A DNA stretch of 64,000 nucleotides, from positions 186,001 to 250,000 of the forward strand of contig JAVBLW010000003.1 in NCBI GenBank assembly GCA_031553215.1. The letters are read 5' to 3'. Below are positions 1 to 8,742 of the stretch, piece after piece. The position numbers and the translations under genes were made by a program. The notes under the pieces were generated by a model. The model ran no database searches. It saw only the letters and a program-made list of their open reading frames with translations, and was not told where the DNA came from. This DNA is from JAVBLW01 sp031553215. GTDB taxonomy: Bacteria; Bacillota_I; Bacilli_A; Acholeplasmatales; Anaeroplasmataceae. How positions within the stretch are numbered: position 1 is the stretch's first letter; every line of letters starts with the position of its first letter.

Positions 1-414
1 AGCTAATAAATCATCAAATCCATCATAAAGGTTAGAAGCCTTTACACATATTGTATCTGAACCCATAAATAGTCCAAAATAAATAGTATTATTTACTAAT
101 GTTAAGTTTGCTTCAACAGAAGACACTCCAGCAAATAATAACAAAACGTTACCAGTAGCTTTAACATTAATTGAAGCAGCACTTGAAGTTGCCTTCATAC
201 TTAAAGTAACTTCTATATCAGTTGTTTTAACTTCTAAAGTTACTTCATAATTTCCTGTTAAAGCAGCTTGTGTTGCAACAGCTGAAGTTGCTATTTTTTC
301 CATTGCTTGTTCTTGTGTATAAGAAACAGTTTGATCTTTTTCTCCACATGAAACAAGTACTAAAGACAATAATGCTAAGAACATAGTTGTCAACATAAAT
401 TTCATTTTTTTCAT
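1..414 (-). CDS. Lipoprotein, left copy of tandem pair (C-terminus cut by window edge)
   Basis: The reading frame is open from an ATG at 414 to the left edge (138 codons). It begins with a type II signal peptide: basic MKKMKF, a hydrophobic stretch, then the lipobox LVSC at about residues 21-24, so the mature protein should be lipid-anchored outside the membrane. It is clearly a paralogue of the lipoprotein at 954-2009: signal peptides are nearly identical, YTQEQAMEKIATS is shared, and so is the block NLTLVNNTIY. No catalytic motif is visible and I do not recognise a named family. The C-terminus lies outside the window. The copies diverge mostly in the middle (residues 55-95), which suggests an old duplication or recent diversification. 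Confidence 0.85.
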   Translation of the reverse strand, partial: MKKMKFMLTTMFLALLSLVLVSCGEKDQTVSYTQEQAMEKIATSAVATQAALTGNYEVTLEVKTTDIEVTLSMKATSSAASINVKATGNVLLLFAGVSSVEANLTLVNNTIYFGLFMGSDTICVKASNLYDGFDDLLA

Positions 415-447
415 ATTCTCTAATTCCCTTCTCAAAATTCTATATAA

Positions 448-476
448 ATTATATGACTTTTGATGCCAATAGTCAA
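448..476 (-). promoter_or_regulatory. Promoter of left lipoprotein copy
   Basis: On the minus strand, TTGACT (476-471) and TATAAT (453-448) are separated by exactly 17 nt. The ATG follows about 33 nt downstream with an AAGGGAA-type ribosome-binding site. The equivalent promoter is present at the right copy, so promoter and gene were duplicated together. Confidence 0.65.
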
Positions 477-482
477 TAATTT

Positions 483-864
483 TTACAATTTATTTATTTC
501 ACTGGTAATTCCATAACAATAATCATATGCAGGTTTATTTGCATTATCGCCATACTTTTCTATAATTGAAACAATAGCCGAACCTACTATTACACCATCA
601 GTTTTTTCTGTCATTTTTCTAGCTTGTTCGATAGTTTTTATTCCAAATCCTACAGCATCAGGAATATTTGTATACTTTCTTATCTCATCAACTATTTCAT
701 TGATATCGGTTGTAATTTCGTCTCTTACTCCCGGTACTCCTAAAGATGAAACTAGATAGATAAATCCTTTTTCTTCACTTGCAATCATTTTTATTATATC
801 ATTTGAAGTAAGTTGTGCTATTAAAGAAATTACTGAAATATCATATCTTTCAGTAAAATTTCAA
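483..864 (-). pseudogene. trpA 3' fragment (decayed duplicate)
   Basis: This stretch encodes about the last 100-125 residues of the tryptophan synthase alpha chain and closely matches the intact trpA at 2078-2857: GFIYLVSSLGV, VGFGIKTIEQARKM and DGVIVGSAIVS are shared. An ATG at 788 opens a 101-codon frame, but similarity continues upstream in frame to about 864 (YDISVISLIA against YDVAVISLIA in trpA) with a 3-nt insertion. It then meets an in-frame TGA near 868. The active-site N-terminal half with its catalytic Glu and Asp is missing, so it cannot be a working enzyme. Changes such as VGFG preceded by DA instead of VA suggest relaxed selection. Confidence 0.85.
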
Positions 865-880
865 TATTTTTTATAAAAAA

Positions 881-930
881 GTCGATTTATAGACCATTAT
901 ATCAGTAGTTTTTGAAATCGCACTTTTAAT
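881..930 (-). terminator. Possible terminator of right lipoprotein gene
   Basis: Downstream of the stop at 954, the minus strand reads AGTGCGATTT, a loop of about 25 nt, AAATCGACT and TTTTTT. The long loop and one bulged base make this a weak intrinsic-terminator call. Confidence 0.35.
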
Positions 931-953
931 TAATTATAATGACCCTTCTAAAT

Positions 954-2009
954 CTAATTTAGAATATCCACCAGGCATGAAAATAATACATTTAATAAAT
1001 TAGCAATACTAGTTATTTCAAAACCAGGTATAGAAGAGCTATCAGAGTATAAGTTAGCATTTTTTGGAGCTGATACAGTTACTCCTGTTGTTTTTAATAA
1101 TAATTTAAATGATCCGATATCATTTACAGCTACTTCAACTGATTTGAATACATTAGTTGCATCAAATGCAAGAGTAACTTTTGCAGGTAATATTTCACTA
1201 GCAATAACTAAATTATTAGTTTTTCCACCAGTATATGAGAATGTTAATGAAGATGCTATTGTAGGTAAAACAGTACCGATCATTTCAATTTGAACAATTT
1301 CAAGAGCAATGTATTCAAATATAAGCGGAACCCAAAATGGATCGTTCATTAAATTCTCCATACTAGAATAACCACTAGCTGCTAGTATTTCATCATATTT
1401 TGATAAATCAATATTATATTGTTGAACTAAAGGCATTATAGATGAAGCATCATAATAAACTGAACTAATTAATTCTAATCCCGTTAAGTCAGCAACCATT
1501 GAATAACATATGCCATAGATATCAATACCCATCATTGAAAAAAGGGATAAAATGGTGAAGATATCAGAGTCCGCTATATAAGTAACAATTTCTTCTAATA
1601 AATCATCAAATCCATCATAAAGATCTGTAGCTTTTAAACATAAAGGATCTTCTGAACCTATAAATAGCCCAAGATAAATTGTGTTATTTACTAATGTTAA
1701 ATTTGCTTCTATTGAAGATTCTTGCATAAGAAATTCTAAAGTTTCTCCGCTTACTTTTACATTGATAGAAGCTGCGTCTTCTTTAAATTTCACAGTTAAA
1801 GCAACTTCTAATCCATCTATATTTGCTTCTAAAGCTACTTCAAAACTTCCTGTTAAAGCAACTTGTGTTGCCTCAACTGAAGTTGCTATTTTTTCCATTG
1901 CTTGTTCTTGTGTATAAGAAACAGTTGTATCTTTTTCTCCACATGAAACAAGTACTAAAGACAATAATGCTAAGAACATAGTTGTCAACATAAATCTCAT
2001 TTTTTTCAT
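954..2009 (-). CDS. Lipoprotein, right copy of tandem pair (351 aa)
   Basis: Begins MKKMRFMLTT, then a hydrophobic core and the lipobox LVSC followed by GEKD, so it is a predicted lipid-anchored surface protein. The frame extends upstream to a TTG at 2030, but the ATG at 2009 is preferred: it has GGAAGGA 10-11 nt upstream and aligns with the start of the left copy. After the signal peptide the protein is Leu/Ile/Val/Ala/Ser-rich with alternating polar and hydrophobic stretches (residues 40-110 and 250-320) that look like beta strands. No enzyme motif is recognised. It follows trpA by 68 nt and has its own promoter, so it is probably not simply a trp-operon gene. Function unknown. Confidence 0.85.
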   Translation of the reverse strand: MKKMRFMLTTMFLALLSLVLVSCGEKDTTVSYTQEQAMEKIATSVEATQVALTGSFEVALEANIDGLEVALTVKFKEDAASINVKVSGETLEFLMQESSIEANLTLVNNTIYLGLFIGSEDPLCLKATDLYDGFDDLLEEIVTYIADSDIFTILSLFSMMGIDIYGICYSMVADLTGLELISSVYYDASSIMPLVQQYNIDLSKYDEILAASGYSSMENLMNDPFWVPLIFEYIALEIVQIEMIGTVLPTIASSLTFSYTGGKTNNLVIASEILPAKVTLAFDATNVFKSVEVAVNDIGSFKLLLKTTGVTVSAPKNANLYSDSSSIPGFEITSIANLLNVLFSCLVDILN

Positions 2010-2042
2010 ATTATCTAATTTCCTTCCCAAAATTATATATAA

Positions 2043-2071
2043 ATTATATGACTTTTGGTGTCAATAGTAAA
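2043..2071 (-). promoter_or_regulatory. Promoter of right lipoprotein copy
   Basis: Minus strand: TTTACT (2071-2066), 17 nt, TATAAT (2048-2043). This is the same layout as at 448-476; the 17-nt spacer contains CAAAAGTCA in both copies. It sits right at the trpA stop codon. Confidence 0.6.
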
Positions 2072-2077
2072 CAATTT

Positions 2078-2857
2078 TTACAATTTATTTATTTCACTAG
2101 TAATTCCATGACAATACTCATAAACAGGCTTATTTGCAGCATCACCATACTTTTCTATAATTGAAACAATAGCTGATCCTACTATTACACCATCAGCTTT
2201 TTCCGTCATTTTTCTAGCTTGTTCGATAGTTTTTATTCCAAATCCTACAGCAACAGGAATATTTGTATACTTTCTTATTTCATCAACTATTTTATTAATA
2301 TCGGTTGTAATCTCATCTCTTACTCCTGTTACACCTAAAGATGAAACTAGATAGATAAATCCTTTTGCTTCACTTGCAATCATTTTTATTCTATCATTTG
2401 AAGTAGGTGCTATTAAAGAAATTACTGCAACATCATATTTTGAAGCTATTTCTCTAACTTCATTTTTTTCCTCAAATGGTAAGTCTGGTATTATTATCCC
2501 ATAAATATCTAATTCTTGGCAATGTTTAAAAAATTTATCATATCCATATCTAAATACGGGATTAAGATATGTCATAAATACAAATGGAAAATCCTTGTGT
2601 TTTTTTCTAACATTCTTCATCATATCAAAAATTCTATCTGTTGTGACTTCATTCTTAAGTGCACGAAGAGATGCTTTTTCAATTATCTTTCCTTCGGCTG
2701 TTGGATCAGAAAAGGGTATTCCTATTTCAATCAAAGAAACATTAGCATTTATCATTTCATCAATAAATTCTTCTGTCTTACCTAAATTAGGATCTCCAGC
2801 CGTAATAAAACTAATAAATGCTTTTTTATTAAATACATTTTCAAAATAATTATTCAT
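2078..2857 (-). CDS. trpA: Tryptophan synthase alpha chain
   Basis: 259 residues, full length for TrpA. It cleaves indole-3-glycerol phosphate to indole and glyceraldehyde 3-phosphate in the TrpA2B2 complex. The catalytic Glu is in LIEIGIPFSDP (about residue 42) and the catalytic Asp in GIIIPDLPFEE (about residue 128). Phosphate-binding loops VGFGIKT and DGVIVGSAIV are near the C-terminus. The start has AGGAG 9 nt upstream and overlaps the trpB end by 8 nt, typical translational coupling of the two subunits. It is the last gene of the trp operon. Its 3' end was copied into the duplicated unit at 483-864. Confidence 0.97.
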   Translation of the reverse strand: MNNYFENVFNKKAFISFITAGDPNLGKTEEFIDEMINANVSLIEIGIPFSDPTAEGKIIEKASLRALKNEVTTDRIFDMMKNVRKKHKDFPFVFMTYLNPVFRYGYDKFFKHCQELDIYGIIIPDLPFEEKNEVREIASKYDVAVISLIAPTSNDRIKMIASEAKGFIYLVSSLGVTGVRDEITTDINKIVDEIRKYTNIPVAVGFGIKTIEQARKMTEKADGVIVGSAIVSIIEKYGDAANKPVYEYCHGITSEINKL

Positions 2858-4031
2858 TTAAATCAACTCCTAAATATCTAGCAATCGCCGCTACATCTTT
2901 ATCACCACGTCCAGATACATTTATTACTATTATTTCATCTTTTTTCATTGTTGGGGCAATTTTTACTGCATATGCTATTGCATGTGATGATTCAATTGCT
3001 GGAATAATCCCTTCTGTCTTAGATAAATATTGGAAAGCATCTACAGCTTCATCATCCGTAATTGGTACATATAAAGCACGCTTTGTATCATGTAAATTAG
3101 CATGTTCTGGACCAATACCAGGATAATCTAATCCTGCACTTATTGAATATACAGGAGCAATTTGTCCATATTCATCCTGACAAAAGTAAGATTTCATTCC
3201 GTGGAATATACCAAGACTTCCATTAGCAATTGTTGCCGCATTTAAAGCCGTTTCAACACCCTTACCAGCAGCCTCACAACCAACTAATTTTACATCTTTA
3301 TCATTTATGAATTCATAAAAAGCACCCATGGCATTACTTCCACCACCGACACAAGCAATTATCATATTAGGTAATTTACCTTCTTTGGCTAGAAGTTGTT
3401 CTTTAATTTCTCTACCAATAATAGATTGAAAATCTCTAACTATCATTGGAAATGGATGTGGTCCCATAACAGAACCAAGAACATATAGAGTGTCATCCAT
3501 TCTACTTGCCCATTCTTTCATTGTTTCATTAACAGCATCTTTTAATGTAGCTGTACCAGAAGTTACAGAATGTACTTTAGCTCCTAATAATTCCATCCTA
3601 AATACATTAAGTTTTTGCCTTTCTGTATCTTCCTTACCCATGAAAATTTCACATTCCATACCCATTAGTGCAGCCGCAGTCGCAGTTGCTACTCCATGTT
3701 GACCTGCTCCAGTTTCCGCAATTACTCTTGTCTTTCCCATTTTCTTAGCTAATAAAACTTGACCTAAAACATTATTTATTTTATGAGAACCAGTGTGATT
3801 CAAATCTTCCCTTTTTAAGTATATTTTAGCTCCTCCTAGATTATTACTCATTTTTTCTGCGTAATAAAGTCTAGAAGGTCTACCAGCATATTCATTTAAT
3901 AAAGTAGTTAATTCATTATTAAAATCTGCATCATTTTTATATTTTTCATAAGCAGATTCTAATTCCAAAACGGCATTCATTAACGTTTCTGGAATATATT
4001 GTCCACCATGTATTCCGTATCTACCTTTCAT
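2850..4031 (-). CDS. trpB: Tryptophan synthase beta chain
   Basis: 393 residues, the normal length of the TrpB1 type that partners TrpA. PLP-dependent; condenses indole with serine. The PLP lysine lies in HTGSHKINN (about residue 84), the catalytic Glu in AETGAGQHG, and the cofactor phosphate loop is CVGGGSNAMG. The N-terminal YGIHGGQYIPETL is the standard TrpB start. GAGG is about 10 nt upstream of the ATG. Overlaps trpF by 11 nt. Confidence 0.97.
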   Translation of the reverse strand: MKGRYGIHGGQYIPETLMNAVLELESAYEKYKNDADFNNELTTLLNEYAGRPSRLYYAEKMSNNLGGAKIYLKREDLNHTGSHKINNVLGQVLLAKKMGKTRVIAETGAGQHGVATATAAALMGMECEIFMGKEDTERQKLNVFRMELLGAKVHSVTSGTATLKDAVNETMKEWASRMDDTLYVLGSVMGPHPFPMIVRDFQSIIGREIKEQLLAKEGKLPNMIIACVGGGSNAMGAFYEFINDKDVKLVGCEAAGKGVETALNAATIANGSLGIFHGMKSYFCQDEYGQIAPVYSISAGLDYPGIGPEHANLHDTKRALYVPITDDEAVDAFQYLSKTEGIIPAIESSHAIAYAVKIAPTMKKDEIIVINVSGRGDKDVAAIARYLGVDLNE

Positions 4032-4587
4032 CTCTTACTATCCTCACTATTTCTTCTATTTTATTAAAGTCCTTTACACCATTTGTTTCAACTGAAGAGC
4101 TTACATCAATAGCATAAGGATTTAATTTTAAAGCTTCTTTAATATTACTTGAATTAATACCACCGGCTAAGAAATACTTCTTCTTAGAATTAATTATTTT
4201 CCAATCAAATGTCTCACCACTACCAGGATTAATATTATCAAATAAACTATAATCTGCATATTTAGAATCTCTATAAGCTTTAATAATTTCTAATTTTGTC
4301 TTACTTCTTAATTCCTTAATATATTCATCATTTTCATCACCATGTAATTGTATTACATCTATGATATTTAAGTTTTCAATTTCTAATATTTTGTCTATTT
4401 TTTCATTTACAAAAACACCAACAGCTTTAATATCATCATTTAATCTTTCCTTCAATGAAATTGCAGTTTCTATATCAATTTGTCTCTTACTCTTTGCAAA
4501 TACAAATCCTATATAATCAGGCTTAGTAATATTTACATATTCAATATCTTCTAATCTTTTAAGTCCACAAATCTTAATTTTTGCCAT
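4021..4587 (-). CDS. trpF: Phosphoribosylanthranilate isomerase
   Basis: 188 residues. Converts N-(5-phosphoribosyl)anthranilate to the ribulose form. The N-terminal KICGLKR holds the family's catalytic Cys (residue 7), VQLHGDE is the mid-barrel motif and FLAGGINSSNI the C-terminal phosphate-binding loop with the conserved AGG; a catalytic Asp lies in AIDVSSSVET. A little shorter than the usual 200-210 residues. Overlaps trpC by 14 nt and trpB by 11 nt. Confidence 0.95.
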   Translation of the reverse strand: MAKIKICGLKRLEDIEYVNITKPDYIGFVFAKSKRQIDIETAISLKERLNDDIKAVGVFVNEKIDKILEIENLNIIDVIQLHGDENDEYIKELRSKTKLEIIKAYRDSKYADYSLFDNINPGSGETFDWKIINSKKKYFLAGGINSSNIKEALKLNPYAIDVSSSVETNGVKDFNKIEEIVRIVRDER

Positions 4588-5359
4588 ATTTAAGTTCCTT
4601 TAATGATTCACCAATATTATTACTTTTCATTAATGTTTCACCAATCAATACTGCATTTACATTATTACTAGATAATATATTTATATCTTCTCTTGTTTTG
4701 ATTCCACTTTCAGATACGAATAATACCTCTTTAGGAGCCATATTTCTTAAACGAATAGAATTATTGAAGTCTACAGTAAAGTCCTTTAAATTACGGTTAT
4801 TTACCCCAATTATTTTAGCATTAGCTTTAATAGCTCTTTTCATTTCTATCTCATCATGTACTTCAACTAAAACCCCAAGTTTTAATTCATACGCTAATTT
4901 TATATAATCATTTAATTCTTTATCATTTATCATTGAACAGATTAATAGAATTGCATCTGCACCAATTGCTCTTGCTTCATATATTTGATATTCTGAAAAG
5001 ATAAAATCTTTTCTTAATATCGGTAAATTAATATTCTTTTTTATTTCGGTTAGATATTCATCTTTTCCTAAAAAGAAATCTGGTTCTGTTAAACAAGAAA
5101 TTGCATTTGCACCATTTTGTTCATATTCTTTAGCTATTTCAATATAATTAAAGTCTTCTTTAATAATTCCTTTTGATGGAGAAGCTTTTTTAACTTCACA
5201 TATAAATGAAATATCTTTCTTATTTAGACTATTATAGAAAAAGTTCTCATCAAATATTTCTCTAGCTAATGCTCTTTTTTTAATTTCTTCTAAAGAAACA
5301 TTTGATATTATTTCTTTGTATCTTTCTTTTCTTTTTTCAATAATTGTATCTAAAATCAT
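4574..5359 (-). CDS. trpC: Indole-3-glycerol-phosphate synthase
   Basis: 261 residues, a single-function TrpC barrel. Closes the indole ring of CdRP. Visible motifs are EVKKASPSKG (catalytic Lys), LRKDFIFSEYQIYEARAIGAD (second catalytic Lys), LVEVHDE, IGVNNRNL and SESGI. Start overlaps the trpD stop by 4 nt (ATGA-type coupling). Confidence 0.96.
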   Translation of the reverse strand: MILDTIIEKRKERYKEIISNVSLEEIKKRALAREIFDENFFYNSLNKKDISFICEVKKASPSKGIIKEDFNYIEIAKEYEQNGANAISCLTEPDFFLGKDEYLTEIKKNINLPILRKDFIFSEYQIYEARAIGADAILLICSMINDKELNDYIKLAYELKLGVLVEVHDEIEMKRAIKANAKIIGVNNRNLKDFTVDFNNSIRLRNMAPKEVLFVSESGIKTREDINILSSNNVNAVLIGETLMKSNNIGESLKELKYGKN

Positions 5360-6366
5360 ATTTCATTACTCAACCTTATATATTTATTTAACTGTTCTAA
5401 AGCAATTCCATCATCAATTGTCTTTCTAGCAAGATTTATTGAATCTTCTAAAGTTAGCCCATCTTTTACTATGTAAATAGCTAAGGCTGCATTAAGAATA
5501 ACAACATCCTTTTTAGGTCCTTCTTTACCATTTAGAATATCTAGAGCAATTTGTTTATTCTCTTCAATTGAACCACCAACAAGATCTTCTTTATTGCATT
5601 TTTTAAATCCAAATTTAGATGGATCAAAGATATATTCAACTATTTCTCCATCACGTAGTTCACAAACTTTAGTGTTATCTGATAAAGTAACTTCATCAAG
5701 ACCATCAAGTCCATATACAACCATTGCACGTTCTACTTTAAGATTTTTTAGAACATTCGCAATTACAGGAACAAGTTTTTCATCATATACACCTAACAAC
5801 ATATATTTAGGCATTGCTGGATTAGATAGTGGACCTAATATATTAAATATTGTTCTAACTCCTAAATCCTTTCTTACTTTACCAACATTTTTCATTGATT
5901 GATGATACTTTTGAGCAAATAAGAAACTCAAGTTTATTTCCTCTAAAATCTTTTTAGCTTTTTCTTCCGAAATATTTATATTTATACCCAAGGCTTCAAA
6001 CAAATCTGCAGAACCACATTTAGAAGAAACGCTTCTATTTCCATGTTTCGCTACTTTAATTCCATTAGCTGAAATAACAAATGATGATACTGAAGAAATA
6101 TTAAATGTGAATGATCTATCTCCACCTGTACCTACAATATCTAAAGAATCTCTTTCATCAGAAATATTTATTGCATTATCTCTCATTCCTTGAGCTGATG
6201 CAGTAATTTCGATAATACTTTCTCCCTTTAATTTTAGGGCAGTTAAATATGAGGCAACTTGACATTCTTCAAGTTCACCTTTCATGATTTTGTCCATAAC
6301 ATATAATGCTTCATCATATGTTAAATCTTCTTTTTCACATACTTTATTTAAAATATCTTTTATCAT
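5356..6366 (-). CDS. trpD: Anthranilate phosphoribosyltransferase
   Basis: 336 residues, standard length. Transfers phosphoribose from PRPP to anthranilate. Contains the PRPP/Mg motif GTGGDRSFTFNISS (about residue 80), HGNRSVSSKCGSADLFEALG, and VRKDLGVRTIFNILGPLSNP. A start with GAGAGGG 9 nt upstream follows the trpG stop by only 4 nt. It is a separate protein, not fused to TrpG as in enteric bacteria. Confidence 0.97.
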   Translation of the reverse strand: MIKDILNKVCEKEDLTYDEALYVMDKIMKGELEECQVASYLTALKLKGESIIEITASAQGMRDNAINISDERDSLDIVGTGGDRSFTFNISSVSSFVISANGIKVAKHGNRSVSSKCGSADLFEALGININISEEKAKKILEEINLSFLFAQKYHQSMKNVGKVRKDLGVRTIFNILGPLSNPAMPKYMLLGVYDEKLVPVIANVLKNLKVERAMVVYGLDGLDEVTLSDNTKVCELRDGEIVEYIFDPSKFGFKKCNKEDLVGGSIEENKQIALDILNGKEGPKKDVVILNAALAIYIVKDGLTLEDSINLARKTIDDGIALEQLNKYIRLSNEI

Positions 6367-6370
6367 TTTA

Positions 6371-6928
6371 TTACCCTCTCAAAAAATTTTTTAAAATTTT
6401 TATTCCATTTGGCGTCATAATAGATTCAGGATGGAATTGAACTCCGTAGATAGGTAAATTTTTATGACGTATAGCCATAACTTCACCAATTTTATCACGA
6501 CCAATTACTTCTAATTCATTTGGTAAATTAACCGCAATTAAACTATGATATCTTGCGGCTTCTATTTCATTATCTAACCCAGCAAATATATCAGTTTTAT
6601 TATTTATAGATATTAAATCTCTTTTACCATGCATTATTTCTTTTGCATGTTCTATTTTTGCCCCAAATACTTCACATATTGCTTGGTGGCCTAGGCATAC
6701 CCCAAGTAATGGAATATTTTTATTTTCTTTAATCAATTCTTCTATGATACCAGCATCATGTGGATGACCTGGTCCTGGAGAAATTACTATATGAGTTGGA
6801 TTTAAATTTAATATTTCTTTTACAGTTAATTCATCATTTCTTATAACTTTGATATCAGGATTTATTGTCCCTAATAGTTGATATAAGTTAAATGAAAATG
6901 AATCGTAATTATCTATTAATATAATCAT
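6371..6928 (-). CDS. trpG: Anthranilate synthase glutamine amidotransferase subunit
   Basis: 185 residues, class I amidotransferase. Supplies ammonia to TrpE. The nucleophile Cys is in GVCLGHQAI, and the His-Glu pair is in VQFHPESIMT near the C-terminus. The N-terminal IDNYDSFSFNLYQ and ISPGPGHP oxyanion loop are typical. Its ATG overlaps the TGA of trpE (4 nt). It could also serve folate synthesis (PabA role) because no separate pabA is seen here; that is inference. Confidence 0.95.
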   Translation of the reverse strand: MIILIDNYDSFSFNLYQLLGTINPDIKVIRNDELTVKEILNLNPTHIVISPGPGHPHDAGIIEELIKENKNIPLLGVCLGHQAICEVFGAKIEHAKEIMHGKRDLISINNKTDIFAGLDNEIEAARYHSLIAVNLPNELEVIGRDKIGEVMAIRHKNLPIYGVQFHPESIMTPNGIKILKNFLRG

Positions 6929-8385
6929 ATAAGTTCTCCTTCTGACATTCCTAAAGCCTTTAACATAGCTCTTGCCTTATTTTCAGTTTCTTGATATTCC
7001 ATTACTGGATCACTATCTAAAACAATTCCTCCACCAGCTTGGACATATACATCATTACCTTTCTTTATGGCTGTTCTTATTACAATACACATATCCATAT
7101 TTCCTCTAAAATCAATATATCCCATTGCTCCACCATATATACCACGGCGTTCTGTTTCTAGTTCATCAATAATTTGGCATGCTCTTATTTTAGGAGCTCC
7201 TGACAATGTACCTGCTGGTAGTATTGATTTTAATGCATCTAGAGCATCACATTCATCTTTTATAATTCCATTTACAGTGGATGTAATATGCATAACATGG
7301 GAAAACTTCATTATATGTTGATAGTTTAGTACTTCAACACTACCAAATTTACTAACTCTTCCTACATCATTTCTTCCTAAATCAACAAGCATATTGTGTT
7401 CAGCTAGTTCTTTTTGATCATTCATTAAATCAATCTCTAGTTGCGAATCTTCTTTTTCATTTTTTCCTCTAGGTCTTGTACCAGCTATTGGGAAAGTTTG
7501 AATTAAGTTTCCTTCTTTTTTTACTAATGTCTCTGGACTCGCCCCAGCAATTTGTACTTCGTTAGTATCTAAATAAAGCATATATGGAGAAGGATTTATA
7601 GTTCTTAATACTCTATATGTATTAAATAAATCTCCTTCCATTTTACCTTTGAATCTTCTAGAGAAAACCGTTTGGAAGATATCCCCATCTACAATATATT
7701 TTTTTATTTTTTCTATCTTTTTAGAATAACTTTCTAATGTATCATGTGCTTTTATTTCTTCAACAATCTTATTATGTGGTATTTCCACATGATAGTCAGC
7801 TTTCACAATCATGGCTAAATTATTTAGTTCTTTTATTGCAACCTTATAATTTTCTTCTAAATTATTAGTTTTTATATTTGTAATTAAAATTATCTTTTGC
7901 CTATAATTATCAAATGCAATTACCTTATCAAATAACATAAAATGATAATCATTAAATTTTCCTGTATCTTCAGTATTAAATTTTAGCACTGGCTCAACAT
8001 ATTTAATCATATCATATGAAGCATACCCAACAAGTCCACCTGTAAATGGTGGCATATAATCGAATTGTGGTGATTTATATTGTCCAATTATTTTTCTTAT
8101 TTCATTAATTGGATCATCACTCATAAAACTATTTTCTACTTCATTATTTATAATGGTTACTAAATTATCTTTACAATAAATTTCTAGTATTGGATCATAT
8201 CCTAGAAAAGAATAACGACTCCATTTACCACTAGATACACTTTCTAATAGATAATGCTTTTTACTAATAGCCTTTAAATTTTTTAATACTTGAATAGGTG
8301 TTTTAACATCTGCCATTATTTCTTTACAAACTGGTATAATGTTATATCCACTTAAACTTTTTACGTCTTCTAAACTTGGTCTCAT
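6925..8385 (-). CDS. trpE: Anthranilate synthase component I
   Basis: 486 residues. Forms anthranilate from chorismate with ammonia from TrpG. The N-terminal domain has the LLES motif (HYLLESV, about residue 47) linked to Trp feedback inhibition. The C-terminal chorismate-binding domain has GDIFQTVFSRRF, PSPYMLYLD, AGASPETLVK, PIAGTRPRG, LVDLGRNDVGRVS and GAPKIRACQIID. First gene of the operon: AGGAGG 9-10 nt before the ATG, directly downstream of the T-box leader. Confidence 0.97.
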   Translation of the reverse strand: MRPSLEDVKSLSGYNIIPVCKEIMADVKTPIQVLKNLKAISKKHYLLESVSSGKWSRYSFLGYDPILEIYCKDNLVTIINNEVENSFMSDDPINEIRKIIGQYKSPQFDYMPPFTGGLVGYASYDMIKYVEPVLKFNTEDTGKFNDYHFMLFDKVIAFDNYRQKIILITNIKTNNLEENYKVAIKELNNLAMIVKADYHVEIPHNKIVEEIKAHDTLESYSKKIEKIKKYIVDGDIFQTVFSRRFKGKMEGDLFNTYRVLRTINPSPYMLYLDTNEVQIAGASPETLVKKEGNLIQTFPIAGTRPRGKNEKEDSQLEIDLMNDQKELAEHNMLVDLGRNDVGRVSKFGSVEVLNYQHIMKFSHVMHITSTVNGIIKDECDALDALKSILPAGTLSGAPKIRACQIIDELETERRGIYGGAMGYIDFRGNMDMCIVIRTAIKKGNDVYVQAGGGIVLDSDPVMEYQETENKARAMLKALGMSEGELI

Positions 8386-8405
8386 ATTCTTTTCCTCCTA
8401 ATATA

Positions 8406-8695
8406 AATAAAAAAAACTCGCCCTCAAAATAACTTCAAGGACGAGTATAATAAACCCGCGGTACCACCATGATTCATAGATAAAATAATCTATGCTCTCT
8501 ACTAAGATGCTAACACATCTCTTGCAACTAACGTATGCGTACGTCATACAATACTCTAGAAAAAATTCTATTTGAATATGCCCTCTATGGTCCACTTACA
8601 AATTCGTACACTATCAGATTTCCACCATCACTGACTCTCTATAAGCTACTCAATATGTTTTATCTCCATATCTTTGGTTTATTATTAATTTCATA
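8406..8695 (-). ncRNA. T-box leader, tryptophan specifier, with terminator
   Basis: The minus strand carries the T-box core GGTGGTACCGCGG (8469-8457), which pairs with the free acceptor end of an uncharged tRNA. The intrinsic terminator is 8446-8416 (ACTCG...CGAGT, then a U-run 8415-8406). Stem I starts with AGAGAG near 8640. A UGG triplet followed by A at 8594-8592, in the context AAG-UGG-ACC, fits the specifier for tRNA-Trp, matching the operon downstream. Low charged tRNA-Trp should favour read-through into trpE. The specifier is my reading of the loop and was not folded by program. Confidence 0.9.
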
Positions 8696-8700
8696 CTATT

Positions 8701-8729
8701 ATTATATGCTTCCAATTTTATAATGTCAA
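8701..8729 (-). promoter_or_regulatory. Promoter of trp operon
   Basis: Minus strand TTGACA (8729-8724), 17-nt spacer, TATAAT (8706-8701): a full sigma-A consensus, with the T-box leader starting within about 10 nt downstream. Confidence 0.85.
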
Positions 8730-8742
8730 CATATTTTTTGTA

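Noticed and set aside
8398..8595. 65-codon open frame upstream of trpE
   Set aside because: It lies within the T-box leader and terminator and has no ribosome-binding site; the frame is a by-product of the RNA structure.
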